Assembly (NCBI GenBank): GCA_018385415.1
Contig: JAHAZA010000039.1
Location: forward strand, 1-24,043
Source of the DNA: Treponema sp.
GTDB lineage: Bacteria; Spirochaetota; Spirochaetia; Treponematales; Treponemataceae
Direction: 5' to 3'
Length of the DNA stretch: 24,043 bases
A program made the translations under genes and the position numbers. Of this stretch, positions 7,738 to 14,793 are shown piece by piece; positions within the stretch are counted from its first letter, which is position 1; each line of letters opens with the position of its first letter. The notes under the pieces were generated by a model. The model did not search any database. It was not told the origin of the DNA and worked only from the letters and a program-made list of their open reading frames with translations.

Positions 7738-8709
7738 TTGAAAAAACTTACTGTCTTAATTATATCATGTTTAATTCTGTTTGCACATACAGTTTTTGCT
7801 CAAAATGAAGTTCAGAATTATGATGATGCTTCTGTTTCTATTAAATTCTACGATAGAACAATGTATTATCCAGAGAATGCTAAAGACAACCCTATTTTTG
7901 TCCATGTAACAATCCGTAACAATGGTAATCAGACATTAAGATTTAAGCTGGCTGATGACAGAATGTTCAGTGAAGATTTCAATGCCTACAATGTAAAAAA
8001 TATCAGTATTGAACAGACTCCTGAAATTGTTCGTAAAAGAACAACAAACCAGTATGTATACTTCCGTGAAATTTCTCTTGAAACTGGAGAGGAATATTCA
8101 TTTATTGAAAATGTTAAAGAATACCTTCAGTTTAAAGATCCTTCAATTTATTATCTTGAATTAAGCTTTTATCCGGAGCTTTATAAATCAAAATATATTG
8201 AACTTAAATCAAATCGTCTTACATTGGAAATTCGTCCATCACCTACTGCTGCTTCATCCAATATGATTCCAGTGGAGTCTCATACAGTTGAAATTTTAAG
8301 ACCACAGCCAATTAGTCCTGATAAAGTTGTAGAACAGACAATTGTTGCAAGACAGAAATCATTGTGGGATCAATTCTTCCTTTATCTGAATCTTGAAGCA
8401 ATGCTTAAAAAAGATTCGTTAAGAAAGCGTCAGTATCAGAATTCATCTAGTTCTGAATGTGCAAAAATGCTTGAGGAATTTAAATCAAGCCTTATGGCTG
8501 ACAGAATTGACACAGATATTGTAGCTGTTCCAGAAAGATTTGAGATTAAAAAGACAACTTATTCTCAGACAGAAGGCAAAGTAATTGTACTCGAATGGTT
8601 TAAGAACACTAATTTCTACGAGAAAAAACAATATACATACTATGTTCAGCAGCGTGATGGAATCTGGCAGATTTATGATTATGATGTTGATAATCTGGGG
8701 ACAGAATGA
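7738..8709 (+). CDS. Exported protein of unknown function, first gene of a three-gene cassette (323 aa)
   Basis: No named family is recognised. It begins with a signal peptide (MKKLTVLIISCLILFAHTVFA, cut before Gln22). An N-terminal beta-rich domain (about 25-165) has IRNNGNQTLRFKL, the pattern of an immunoglobulin-like or BsuPI-like fold. A Pro/Ser-rich linker (about 165-200) leads to a C-terminal alpha+beta part ending in YYVQQRDGIWQIYDYDV, reminiscent of NTF2-like folds (structural guess only). The start is TTG (7738-7740), chosen because GAGGT lies 8 nt upstream and the signal peptide begins immediately; no ATG gives an intact signal peptide. The last codons overlap the next gene's ATG (ATGA), which implies translational coupling. 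The protein is probably periplasmic. Confidence 0.8.
   Translation: MKKLTVLIISCLILFAHTVFAQNEVQNYDDASVSIKFYDRTMYYPENAKDNPIFVHVTIRNNGNQTLRFKLADDRMFSEDFNAYNVKNISIEQTPEIVRKRTTNQYVYFREISLETGEEYSFIENVKEYLQFKDPSIYYLELSFYPELYKSKYIELKSNRLTLEIRPSPTAASSNMIPVESHTVEILRPQPISPDKVVEQTIVARQKSLWDQFFLYLNLEAMLKKDSLRKRQYQNSSSSECAKMLEEFKSSLMADRIDTDIVAVPERFEIKKTTYSQTEGKVIVLEWFKNTNFYEKKQYTYYVQQRDGIWQIYDYDVDNLGTE
7759..7767 (-). promoter_or_regulatory. Extended -10 promoter of mfd
   Basis: On the minus strand the site reads TGATATAAT, a perfect TGn-extended consensus -10, although its -35 is poor. The expected start near 7752 gives a leader of about 52 nt. The site lies within codons 8-10 of the divergent exported-protein gene. 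Confidence 0.6.
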
Positions 8710-9314
8710 AAGCTTTATTAATTGCAGATGATGATATTGTAATTGAAAAAATAAAAGCTTCTCTTACTGATGAAGGTTACGATGTAATTACTTACCGCTG
8801 GCTTATTAAAGCAATGGATAATGTGGAAGAAATTGCACCAGAAGTAATCGTCATCAGTGCATCAAGCTATCCTCGACATTGGAAAACACTTGTTCAGTTT
8901 GTTCAAAGTGGAATCGGTGGTGTCATTCCTAAAGTTGTTCTTTATGCGGAAAGAGAATTCAATGATGATGATTTAAGAAAATCAGAAGCATTGCATATTA
9001 CAGGAATCTTTAATTCCGTTGATGCTGAAGGTCTTTCGGAGCTTTCTGATATTCTTTCAAATAGAAAAGGCAAAGACTTCTCTTTGATTTTTACAAATCC
9101 AAAGACAGGTGCGTTTATTACTGGAAATATTTCAAAATATGAAAATAATATAATTTCTTTTAGTCCTGATTGTCCTGAACTGCTGTCACCTTTAGTTGAG
9201 AGTGCTCAGATTCCTCAGGCTACATTCAAAAATAAAAAGTCTATTAAGTATATTCAGGTTAAAATATTATCCAAAACTATTGATAACAAAAGACTTGAAT
9301 TGCAGGTAATTTAA
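8706..9314 (+). CDS. Pseudo-receiver protein: degenerate response-regulator domain plus C-terminal domain
   Basis: Residues 1-115 follow the receiver (CheY-like) plan: LLIADDD at the first strand with the acidic cluster (D8-D10), then alternating helices and strands. The key residues are missing, however. The phosphoacceptor Asp position in VISASSYP is Ala52 or a neighbouring Ser. The strand-4 Ser/Thr is replaced (VVLYAER), and the conserved Lys is not present in ITGIFNSVD. It should therefore not be phosphorylated in the usual way. The C-terminal part (about 120-202) has GNISKYENNIISF and a final strand-rich tail, loosely like a PilZ barrel but without the RxxxR motif; this is a weak inference. 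The ATG overlaps the preceding stop codon, and the next gene follows 3 nt after the stop. It is cytoplasmic, with no signal peptide. It may relay a protein-protein signal within the cassette. Confidence 0.78.
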   Translation: MKALLIADDDIVIEKIKASLTDEGYDVITYRWLIKAMDNVEEIAPEVIVISASSYPRHWKTLVQFVQSGIGGVIPKVVLYAEREFNDDDLRKSEALHITGIFNSVDAEGLSELSDILSNRKGKDFSLIFTNPKTGAFITGNISKYENNIISFSPDCPELLSPLVESAQIPQATFKNKKSIKYIQVKILSKTIDNKRLELQVI

Positions 9315-9317
9315 TAA

Positions 9318-9713
9318 ATGGCAAAAAAACAAGCTAAGTTTTTCTGTGAAAACTGTGGTGAAGAAGTTGCTCAGAATGCAAGATTCTGTAATAAGTGCGG
9401 TAGATTTTTTTCTGCCGTTAGATGTCCTCAATGTGGAAAAGTTGGATCTTCACATTCATTTGTAAACGGCTGTCCTTCATGCGGTTACGCAGAAAAAAAT
9501 TCGAAAAGTAAATCTACAAACCAAAATAAAGATTCTCAGTTTGAAGCAAAAAATAAAAAAAGTCACTTTTATATGCACAAACCAAAATATGCAGCTTCTT
9601 CATCTTCAACTAAGAAAAAAGGTGCAGGTTCTTCTTTACCAGTATGGATTTATATTCTTACTCTTGGTGTTCTTGCTGTAATGATTGTCCTTTTAATAAA
9701 ATGTTCTTATTAG
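9318..9713 (+). CDS. Double zinc-ribbon protein with C-terminal membrane anchor (131 aa)
   Basis: Two zinc-binding ribbons are visible: C10/C13 with C24/C27 (CENCG and CNKCG), and C36/C39 with C52/C55 (CPQCG and CPSCG). A low-complexity Lys/Ser/Asn-rich linker (about 58-107) leads to a single hydrophobic segment (about 108-127), so the protein is probably tail-anchored with the ribbons in the cytoplasm. Zinc ribbons of this kind usually bind proteins or nucleic acid; the partner here is unknown. The gene follows the pseudo-receiver gene by 3 nt and is the last member of the cassette. The ribosome-binding site is modest (CAGGT about 12 nt upstream). No terminator separates it from the tRNA 46 nt downstream. 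Confidence 0.83.
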   Translation: MAKKQAKFFCENCGEEVAQNARFCNKCGRFFSAVRCPQCGKVGSSHSFVNGCPSCGYAEKNSKSKSTNQNKDSQFEAKNKKSHFYMHKPKYAASSSSTKKKGAGSSLPVWIYILTLGVLAVMIVLLIKCSY

Positions 9714-9720
9714 ATATGAA

Positions 9721-9749
9721 TTGAATATTTTTCAAGTATTTGATAATAT
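9721..9749 (+). promoter_or_regulatory. Candidate promoter of tRNA-Leu
   Basis: TTGAAT (9721-9726), a 17-nt spacer ending in the TGA extension (9741-9743), then TAATAT (9744-9749). The predicted start near 9756 lies just ahead of the mature tRNA 5' end at 9760. Confidence 0.5.
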
Positions 9750-9759
9750 ATATATATCA

Positions 9760-9843
9760 GCCCGAATGGTGGAATTGGTAGACACGCTAGCTTCAGGTGC
9801 TAGTGAGAGCAATCTCGTAGGAGTTCAAGTCTCCTTCCGGGCA
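9760..9843 (+). tRNA. tRNA-Leu (anticodon CAG)
   Basis: An 84-nt class II tRNA with all arms recognisable. The acceptor strand starts GCCCGAA and the D-arm has the GGTAGA loop. The anticodon stem CTAGC/GCTAG encloses loop TTCAGGT with anticodon CAG. The long variable arm is GAGA-GCAA-TCTC, and the T-arm is AGGAG-TTCAAGT-CTCCT. The 3' acceptor strand is TCCGGGC with discriminator A73, as required for leucine tRNAs. The 3' CCA is not encoded and must be added. Acceptor pair 6-67 is an A-C mismatch, where related leucine tRNAs normally have a pair. Confidence 0.96.
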
Positions 9844-9860
9844 AAACTTTTCAAAAGCTC

Positions 9861-9885
9861 AGATTTATAATCTTATCTTTTAATT
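9861..9885 (+). terminator. Weak candidate terminator after tRNA-Leu
   Basis: A 5-bp A/T-rich stem (AGATT-TAT-AATCT, 9861-9873) is followed by a T-rich tail. It is poor by stability, but no better terminator lies between the tRNA and the convergent gene at 9904. Confidence 0.25.
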
Positions 9886-9903
9886 TTTCCACTAAATACA
9901 AAA

Positions 9904-10668
9904 TCAGATTTCAACCTTCACTTTTTCACCGTTTACAGGATTTACAAATTCAAGGCCTGTAGCACTAAAGAAAAATTCTTCGTTTTCTTTACTTAAAGGA
10001 TTATAAAGTGGATCACCTTTTACTGGAATTGAAAGCCAAGCAAGGTGGCTCCTAACCTGATGACGAAATCCATTAGTAATTTTACATGTAACATTGTAAT
10101 CAGTACCATCTTTTGTTACAGCAATTTCAGTCTGATAAATTCGATTACTGCTTTTTTTGGAAGCAGCTTTTGTATCATTTTCAATTACAGGTCTTACTTC
10201 TTTGCGTCCTGGCCCATAGGGTCTGAAGCAGCTTTCAAGTACTATTTTAAATTCTTCCTTATCTTTTAATAAAGGAATTTTATTTCTATACAAATTTTCA
10301 GGAAAACCAGGTTTCAATTCATATAAATTTTTAAGGTAAGAACACTTTGCATTATATGTTTTAATGAATCTGTTTTCTTCCTGAAGTTTTAAAAGAAAGT
10401 CATAGGATTGTTGAGTAGTGGCAATAAGCAAAAGTCCGTCTGTAACGTTATCTATTCTGTGAACTAAACCGGCTTCTATATTTTTTTTTCCTTTTACATT
10501 CATTATCTCTGGGAAAAGCTGGGCTGCCTGATAAAGTGCACAGTTTTTATCGTTTTCTGTTAATGGTGCAGAAGGTAAACCCTGTGGCTTATAAATAATG
10601 ACAAATGGACTTGTCTTTGAGTTTTCAGCAATAACTGTAATTTTATCTGAATGTTTATTTAATGTCAT
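9904..10668 (-). CDS. RluA-family pseudouridine synthase, divergent member
   Basis: The enzyme isomerises uridine to pseudouridine in RNA. The signature HRIDNVTDGLLLIA (residues 70-83) contains the catalytic Asp73. The second family motif is RHQVRSHLAWLSIPVKGDPLY near residue 205-225, corresponding to the usual RTHQIRVHL...GDPLYG. It has no S4 domain, as in RluA or TruC types. Between the motifs there is an insertion around FRPYGPGRKEVRPV, a phrase seen in a subset of the family. The substrate position (23S rRNA or tRNA) cannot be told from sequence. The ATG lies 2 nt after the stop of the rluD-type gene, so it is the last gene of the six-gene minus-strand run. Confidence 0.88.
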   Translation of the reverse strand: MTLNKHSDKITVIAENSKTSPFVIIYKPQGLPSAPLTENDKNCALYQAAQLFPEIMNVKGKKNIEAGLVHRIDNVTDGLLLIATTQQSYDFLLKLQEENRFIKTYNAKCSYLKNLYELKPGFPENLYRNKIPLLKDKEEFKIVLESCFRPYGPGRKEVRPVIENDTKAASKKSSNRIYQTEIAVTKDGTDYNVTCKITNGFRHQVRSHLAWLSIPVKGDPLYNPLSKENEEFFFSATGLEFVNPVNGEKVKVEI

Positions 10669-10670
10669 GA

Positions 10671-11666
10671 TTACTTTTTACCGCCAAGTTTTTTTGGCAT
10701 TACAGGATTTTCTTTAGAAAACTGTTTTTTTAGAATTTCTATTGTTTTATAAAATCTTTCAGGTACACCTGCTTTAAATCTTGTGAAATCTTTTTCACCT
10801 GGCAATTTTATATCCATCTGTCTTGAATGAAGCATTAAGGTTGCATTACTGAATAAGGAATCTGTTTTTCCATAAATTGGATCTCCTAAAATCGGGCAAC
10901 CAAGATATTTCATATGAACGCGTATTTGATGAGTTCTTCCTGTTTTTAATCTGACTCTGATTAATGTGTAATTCCCATAATATGCAATAACTTTGTACAA
11001 AGTTCGGGCAAATTTTCCTTCCTGGGTATTTACTGCTGCTTTATATTTTTTTCTGTCTTTTGGATCACGGATTATCTGAGTTTTTACATCACCGGCAGAA
11101 GCTGGTGGCCTTCCTTTTGTAATCAGAATATATTCTTTATGAAGTTTTTTGTTGAGGAACTGCTTTGATAGCCATTCTTCTGCAAAGCTATTTTTCGCGG
11201 TTATAATTATTCCTGATGTGTCTTTATCCAGCCGATGAACAATTCCAGGTCTTCTGTTAGCTAAAACTTTGTTTATATCTTCATCCTGAATTTCTTGTAT
11301 GGACTGTCTTTTCCAATGATAAAGCAATGCATTAACCAGGGTACCATTCCAGTTACCTGCAGCTGGGTGAGTAACCATTCCCTGTTCTTTATTTACAACT
11401 GTAACATTATCATCTTCAAAAATTATTTGTAAAGGAATATTTTCGGGAATAATGTCGGTTGGAATATTTTCATCCCACTGAATTGAAATTTCATCTCTTG
11501 CTTTAACTTTACTTGAAAGTTTGGCTGTTTTTCCGTTAACAAGAATTTCTGTTGCAGAGGATTTTAACTTGGAACGGTTCATTCCATCTTTTAAAGAGGA
11601 AATATATTTATCAAGTCTTTCCGAATTTGAAAAATCGTCTGGTACCACTGTATTAAAAAACGGCAT
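10671..11666 (-). CDS. rluD: RluD-type large-subunit rRNA pseudouridine synthase
   Basis: RluD makes pseudouridines in helix 69 of 23S rRNA. An N-terminal S4 RNA-binding domain (about residues 17-62, beginning RLDKYISSLKDGMNRSKL) is followed by the catalytic domain with GIVHRLDKDTSGIIITAK (catalytic Asp at about 147) and GRTHQIRVHMKYLGCPILGDPIYG. I chose the ATG at 11664-11666 (331 aa): it begins MPFFNTVVPD, has GGAA 9 nt upstream and overlaps the preceding gene by 14 nt. A longer version from a GTG at 11697-11699 has no ribosome-binding site. The Lys-rich C-terminal tail (PKKLGGKK) is unremarkable. RluB/C-type specificity cannot be excluded, but S4 plus length fits RluD best. Confidence 0.92.
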   Translation of the reverse strand: MPFFNTVVPDDFSNSERLDKYISSLKDGMNRSKLKSSATEILVNGKTAKLSSKVKARDEISIQWDENIPTDIIPENIPLQIIFEDDNVTVVNKEQGMVTHPAAGNWNGTLVNALLYHWKRQSIQEIQDEDINKVLANRRPGIVHRLDKDTSGIIITAKNSFAEEWLSKQFLNKKLHKEYILITKGRPPASAGDVKTQIIRDPKDRKKYKAAVNTQEGKFARTLYKVIAYYGNYTLIRVRLKTGRTHQIRVHMKYLGCPILGDPIYGKTDSLFSNATLMLHSRQMDIKLPGEKDFTRFKAGVPERFYKTIEILKKQFSKENPVMPKKLGGKK

Positions 11667-12189
11667 TTTCCATTGTTCCGTAAAGATAATTTTTTTCACG
11701 AGTATATTTTGCAGGAACAGGAATTACATTTAGTTCATTTTCAATTACTGTAATTTTTACATTGTCCTGAAGATAATTCTGATTGTTTTTTTTCTCGATT
11801 CCACGTTTTACAAGATTTATTGTTAGATTCGTAAGTCCTATTCCGACACAAATCAATGATGAAGTAACAATAATTCCAATTTGCTCTTCAGTTGAATAAC
11901 TTCCACTTTTTGCAAAGGGATTAACAAAATATGTTGTATTAAAATTATTTTGAAAAAGAACAATTAATGAATATGTCAATGAAACACCAAGAGTAATAAA
12001 AGGCATAGCACCAATGGTGATAATTTCAGTATCACGAAGATCTTTTAACCATTGAGGGGTTTCTTTTACTGAAACTGTTTGTGACGAATTTGAGGTTAAT
12101 AAAGAATCATTTGAATTTGCATACATTCCAGAAATACAAATAATAGCGAGTATAAATAATGTAATCAGCTTTTTATTTAATTTATTCAT
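11653..12189 (-). CDS. Small membrane protein with signal peptide (178 aa), unknown function
   Basis: No family is recognised. A signal peptide (MNKLNKKLITLFILAIICISGMYA) is followed by a polar Ser/Thr-rich stretch. Two further hydrophobic segments (about residues 56-79 and 104-127) are separated by a short loop containing NPFAKSGSY, and a polar tail follows. The order suggests an inner-membrane hairpin. The start lies 2 nt after the stop of the yggS-type gene and its end overlaps the rluD-type start by 14 nt, so it is translated as part of the operon. It has no visible enzymatic motif. Conservation between housekeeping genes would make it a lineage-specific spirochaetal protein, which cannot be judged here. 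Confidence 0.8.
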   Translation of the reverse strand: MNKLNKKLITLFILAIICISGMYANSNDSLLTSNSSQTVSVKETPQWLKDLRDTEIITIGAMPFITLGVSLTYSLIVLFQNNFNTTYFVNPFAKSGSYSTEEQIGIIVTSSLICVGIGLTNLTINLVKRGIEKKNNQNYLQDNVKITVIENELNVIPVPAKYTREKNYLYGTMENAVF

Positions 12190-12191
12190 AG

Positions 12192-12908
12192 TTAATATTG
12201 TCTTTCTCCAAAAATACTTGTACCTACCCTAACCATTGTTGAACCTTCACGAATAGCAATTTTAAAATCACCAGACATTCCCATAGAAAGTTCTGAAAGA
12301 TCAAATTCAGTAAATTCTTTTTTTAACTCTTCTGCATAAGTTCTTAATGTAGAAAACGATTTGGCAATCAACTGTTTGTCTTCTGTAAATGGAGCCATAG
12401 TCATAAATCCTTTAGGATTTATATGAGGAAATTCACCTGCTGCACATTTTTCCAAAGCCTGATATAATGATATAAAATCTTCAAAACCGGATTTTGATTC
12501 TTCACCTGTGTGAACTTCAAACAGTACATCAATTTTTTTATCAATTTTAGAACACTGCTTTTCTATTTCTTCAAGAAGCTCAATTCTATCTACGGACTGA
12601 ATGCAGGAACATATTTTGACAGCATCTTTGACTTTATTTCTCTGTAAAGAACCGATTATGTGAAGATCACATGCTGGATATTTTTCAGAAATCACAGAAA
12701 ACTTTTCTTTTGCTTCCTGAACTCTATTTTCACCAAACAAAAAATGTCCTGCTTCAATTGCCTGTTCAACACTTGTTGCCGGATGAAATTTACTTACAGC
12801 AACAAGTTTTACTTCTTCTGGATTTCTTCCACAAGCAATGCAGGCTTCTTTAATTTCGTTTTTAATTTTTAACAAATTTTCTTTAACTGACATTTTACAA
12901 CAGCTCAT
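12192..12908 (-). CDS. yggS: YggS/PLPBP-family PLP homeostasis protein
   Basis: Members bind pyridoxal 5'-phosphate on a single alanine-racemase-like barrel and buffer vitamin B6 and amino-acid metabolism; no catalytic activity is established. The PLP lysine is K40 in VAVSKF. Family motifs are FGENRVQEA, HIIGSLQRNK, and LSMGMSGDFKIAI with REGSTMVRVGTSIFG, which forms the phosphate-binding end. Length (238 aa) is typical. The ATG at 12906-12908 shares bases with the stop of rsmA (TAATG), so the two are translationally coupled. A second Met at residue 6 is possible but has no ribosome-binding site. The N-terminus MSCCKM is Cys-rich and unusual. Confidence 0.95.
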   Translation of the reverse strand: MSCCKMSVKENLLKIKNEIKEACIACGRNPEEVKLVAVSKFHPATSVEQAIEAGHFLFGENRVQEAKEKFSVISEKYPACDLHIIGSLQRNKVKDAVKICSCIQSVDRIELLEEIEKQCSKIDKKIDVLFEVHTGEESKSGFEDFISLYQALEKCAAGEFPHINPKGFMTMAPFTEDKQLIAKSFSTLRTYAEELKKEFTEFDLSELSMGMSGDFKIAIREGSTMVRVGTSIFGERQY

Positions 12909-13798
12909 TATTTATTTAATATATCTTTACTGATTACATCACTTAAATTAAGCATCTGTTCCAAGGTAAGAACTTCTGCTCTTAATTTAGGATCGATTTT
13001 AGCTTTATCCAAAGCATAATCTGCTTTCTCTGAAGAAGAAAGATAGTTATTAAGATTGTTCTTAACAGTTTTTCTTCGGGAACTGAACAAGGCACGCTGC
13101 ATTTTACAAAATACCTGAACATTTTCACAAGAAGGAAAATTTTCTTTTTTAGTAAAAAGAACTGCTCTGGAATCAACATTTGGTTTAGGCCAGAAATTAG
13201 CTCCACTTAAATCTACAATGTTTGTAATGTCATAAGCCCATGAACAAAGTACACTAAATGATGAATAATCATCAGAACCAGGTAATGCATTCATTCGTTT
13301 TGCAACTTCTTTCTGAACTGTAAAAACACATTTATCAAATCTTATTCCTGCTTCAATTGTATCAGCAATTAATGTTGCTGCAATGTTATAAGGAAGATTT
13401 CCGAAAAATCTGTCTGGATTTGATTTACCTGTTCTTTCATTAAAGGCTTTTAATTCTTTTTTCCATGTCTTAAGAACATCACCTTCAACAAGGGAAAATT
13501 TTTCTTTAACAGAATAATCTTCAAAGAACTGTTTTACACAAGATGCAAAGCCTTTATCAATTTCAAAGCATGTAAGATTTGCACCTCGACTTAAAATTTC
13601 CTCAGTCATACATCCAAGTCCAGGTCCAACTTCCCAAACAGTGGTAGAATCATTTACATCAAGGCTGTCAATGATTTTCTTTCTTGCATTTTCATTAATT
13701 AAAAAATTCTGTCCGAATTTTTTTTGCATTGCAAGTCCCTTATTTTCGAGAAAGGTTTTAATTTCCGAAGAACTGTTATAATCAGGATGTTTAAGCAT
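12908..13798 (-). CDS. rsmA: 16S rRNA adenine N6-dimethyltransferase RsmA/KsgA
   Basis: RsmA dimethylates two adjacent adenines in the 3'-end hairpin of 16S rRNA (A1518/A1519 in E. coli) and acts as a late check on small-subunit assembly. Motifs: KKFGQNFLINE near residues 27-37; SAM-binding VWEVGPGLGCMT (54-65) with the acidic CFEIDKG; and the catalytic NLPYNI near 133. The C-terminal small helical domain ends near residue 296. Length is usual for the family. The ATG at 13798 has GGAA nearby and lies 10 nt after the hydrolase stop. The stop codon overlaps the next start, consistent with an operon. Confidence 0.96.
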   Translation of the reverse strand: MLKHPDYNSSSEIKTFLENKGLAMQKKFGQNFLINENARKKIIDSLDVNDSTTVWEVGPGLGCMTEEILSRGANLTCFEIDKGFASCVKQFFEDYSVKEKFSLVEGDVLKTWKKELKAFNERTGKSNPDRFFGNLPYNIAATLIADTIEAGIRFDKCVFTVQKEVAKRMNALPGSDDYSSFSVLCSWAYDITNIVDLSGANFWPKPNVDSRAVLFTKKENFPSCENVQVFCKMQRALFSSRRKTVKNNLNNYLSSSEKADYALDKAKIDPKLRAEVLTLEQMLNLSDVISKDILNK

Positions 13799-13808
13799 AT
13801 TTTTCCGT

Positions 13809-14747
13809 TTATACTCTTTTATTGATCCAGTTACACAAGTCTTTTAAAACAGTTTCATAATCTGTTTCATTTAGAAGCTCATGTCTGTCATTTTCATAAA
13901 GTTTTAACTCTACATCTTTAATTCCATTTTTCTTGTAAATGGAAAATAAATTTTCAAGAGTCTTACCATATAATCCTACAGGATCTTCTTTTCCTGCAAT
14001 TATATATACAGGAAGATCTTCTCGGATTTTTTTCATATTCTTAGGATTGTGAATATCAAGACAAAGTTTTACCATTTCATGATAGAATTCTGTTGTCATA
14101 ATAAATCCACACCATGAATCAGACATATACATATCTACTATGTTTTCGTCTTTAGTAAGCCAGTCATTGGCTGTTCTAGGATCCTTAATTCTTTCGCTGT
14201 AAGAACCAAATATCATTTTATCTAAAAATTTTGAAAGCTTCTTTTTTCTTCCAAAAATATACATAATATTTGTAACAAAAAGACCAAGTCGTGCAATTCC
14301 CTGCTGTGGTCCTCTTGATCCACAAAGGATACAAAGATCAATTTCTGATGAATGATTTTCAATGAATGACTGACCAATCAAAGATCCGAATGAATGAGCA
14401 AGAAGAATTATTTTTTTTCCAGGAAATTCCTTTTTGAGCTGATTGATTACTTCAAGAAGATCTTCTCGAACTTTCTTGTATCCATCTTTATCTGCAAGGT
14501 AACCGAATCCTGGCTGCCCTTTTTCAAGCTGTTTCTGAGCGGTTCTTCCATGCCCACGATGATCATGAGCACTTACTAAAAATCCTGCTTCAACAAAACA
14601 AGATGCCGTTCTATCATATCGTAAAGAATGTTCTGACATTCCATGTGAAATTACAATTACTGCTTTAGGTTCGTTGTCCGGAATCCACCGGTTTACTGCA
14701 ATTTCTGTTCCATCGCTCATGGTTTGAAAAAAAGATTTTGTTGTCAT
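13809..14747 (-). CDS. Alpha/beta hydrolase, monoacylglycerol-lipase-like
   Basis: The protein belongs to the serine aminopeptidase S33/lysophospholipase group of alpha/beta hydrolases. It shows the oxyanion segment SHGMSEHS near residue 34, the HDHRGHG strand-helix signature, and the nucleophile elbow LAHSFGS with Ser near residue 118. The acid is in AGKEDPVG and the His in NDRHELLNE. The likely substrate is a mono-acyl lipid, but this is family inference only. I chose the ATG at 14745-14747 because GGGAG lies 5-6 nt upstream; a TTG four codons earlier would bury that site in the coding region. It has no signal peptide, so it is cytoplasmic. It leads the six-gene minus-strand run and is divergent from 14794. 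Confidence 0.9.
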   Translation of the reverse strand: MTTKSFFQTMSDGTEIAVNRWIPDNEPKAVIVISHGMSEHSLRYDRTASCFVEAGFLVSAHDHRGHGRTAQKQLEKGQPGFGYLADKDGYKKVREDLLEVINQLKKEFPGKKIILLAHSFGSLIGQSFIENHSSEIDLCILCGSRGPQQGIARLGLFVTNIMYIFGRKKKLSKFLDKMIFGSYSERIKDPRTANDWLTKDENIVDMYMSDSWCGFIMTTEFYHEMVKLCLDIHNPKNMKKIREDLPVYIIAGKEDPVGLYGKTLENLFSIYKKNGIKDVELKLYENDRHELLNETDYETVLKDLCNWINKRV

Positions 14748-14773
14748 ATACACTCCCAATTATTACAAAAATT

Positions 14774-14782
14774 TGATAAAAT
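14774..14782 (+). promoter_or_regulatory. Candidate extended -10 for the 14794 gene
   Basis: TGA plus TAAAAT (14774-14782). There is no convincing -35. The predicted start near 14789 leaves only about 5 nt before the ATG at 14794, which also lacks a ribosome-binding site. Confidence 0.38.
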
Positions 14783-14793
14783 GCATGTAAGCT

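Noticed and set aside
11667..11699. Longer rluD version starting at GTG (11697-11699)
   Set aside because: No ribosome-binding site precedes the GTG, and the 11 added residues do not resemble the family's N-terminus; the ATG at 11666 has GGAA at 9 nt.
14748..14759. Longer hydrolase version starting at TTG (14757-14759)
   Set aside because: It would place the ribosome-binding site GGGAG inside the coding region; the ATG at 14747 is correctly spaced from it.
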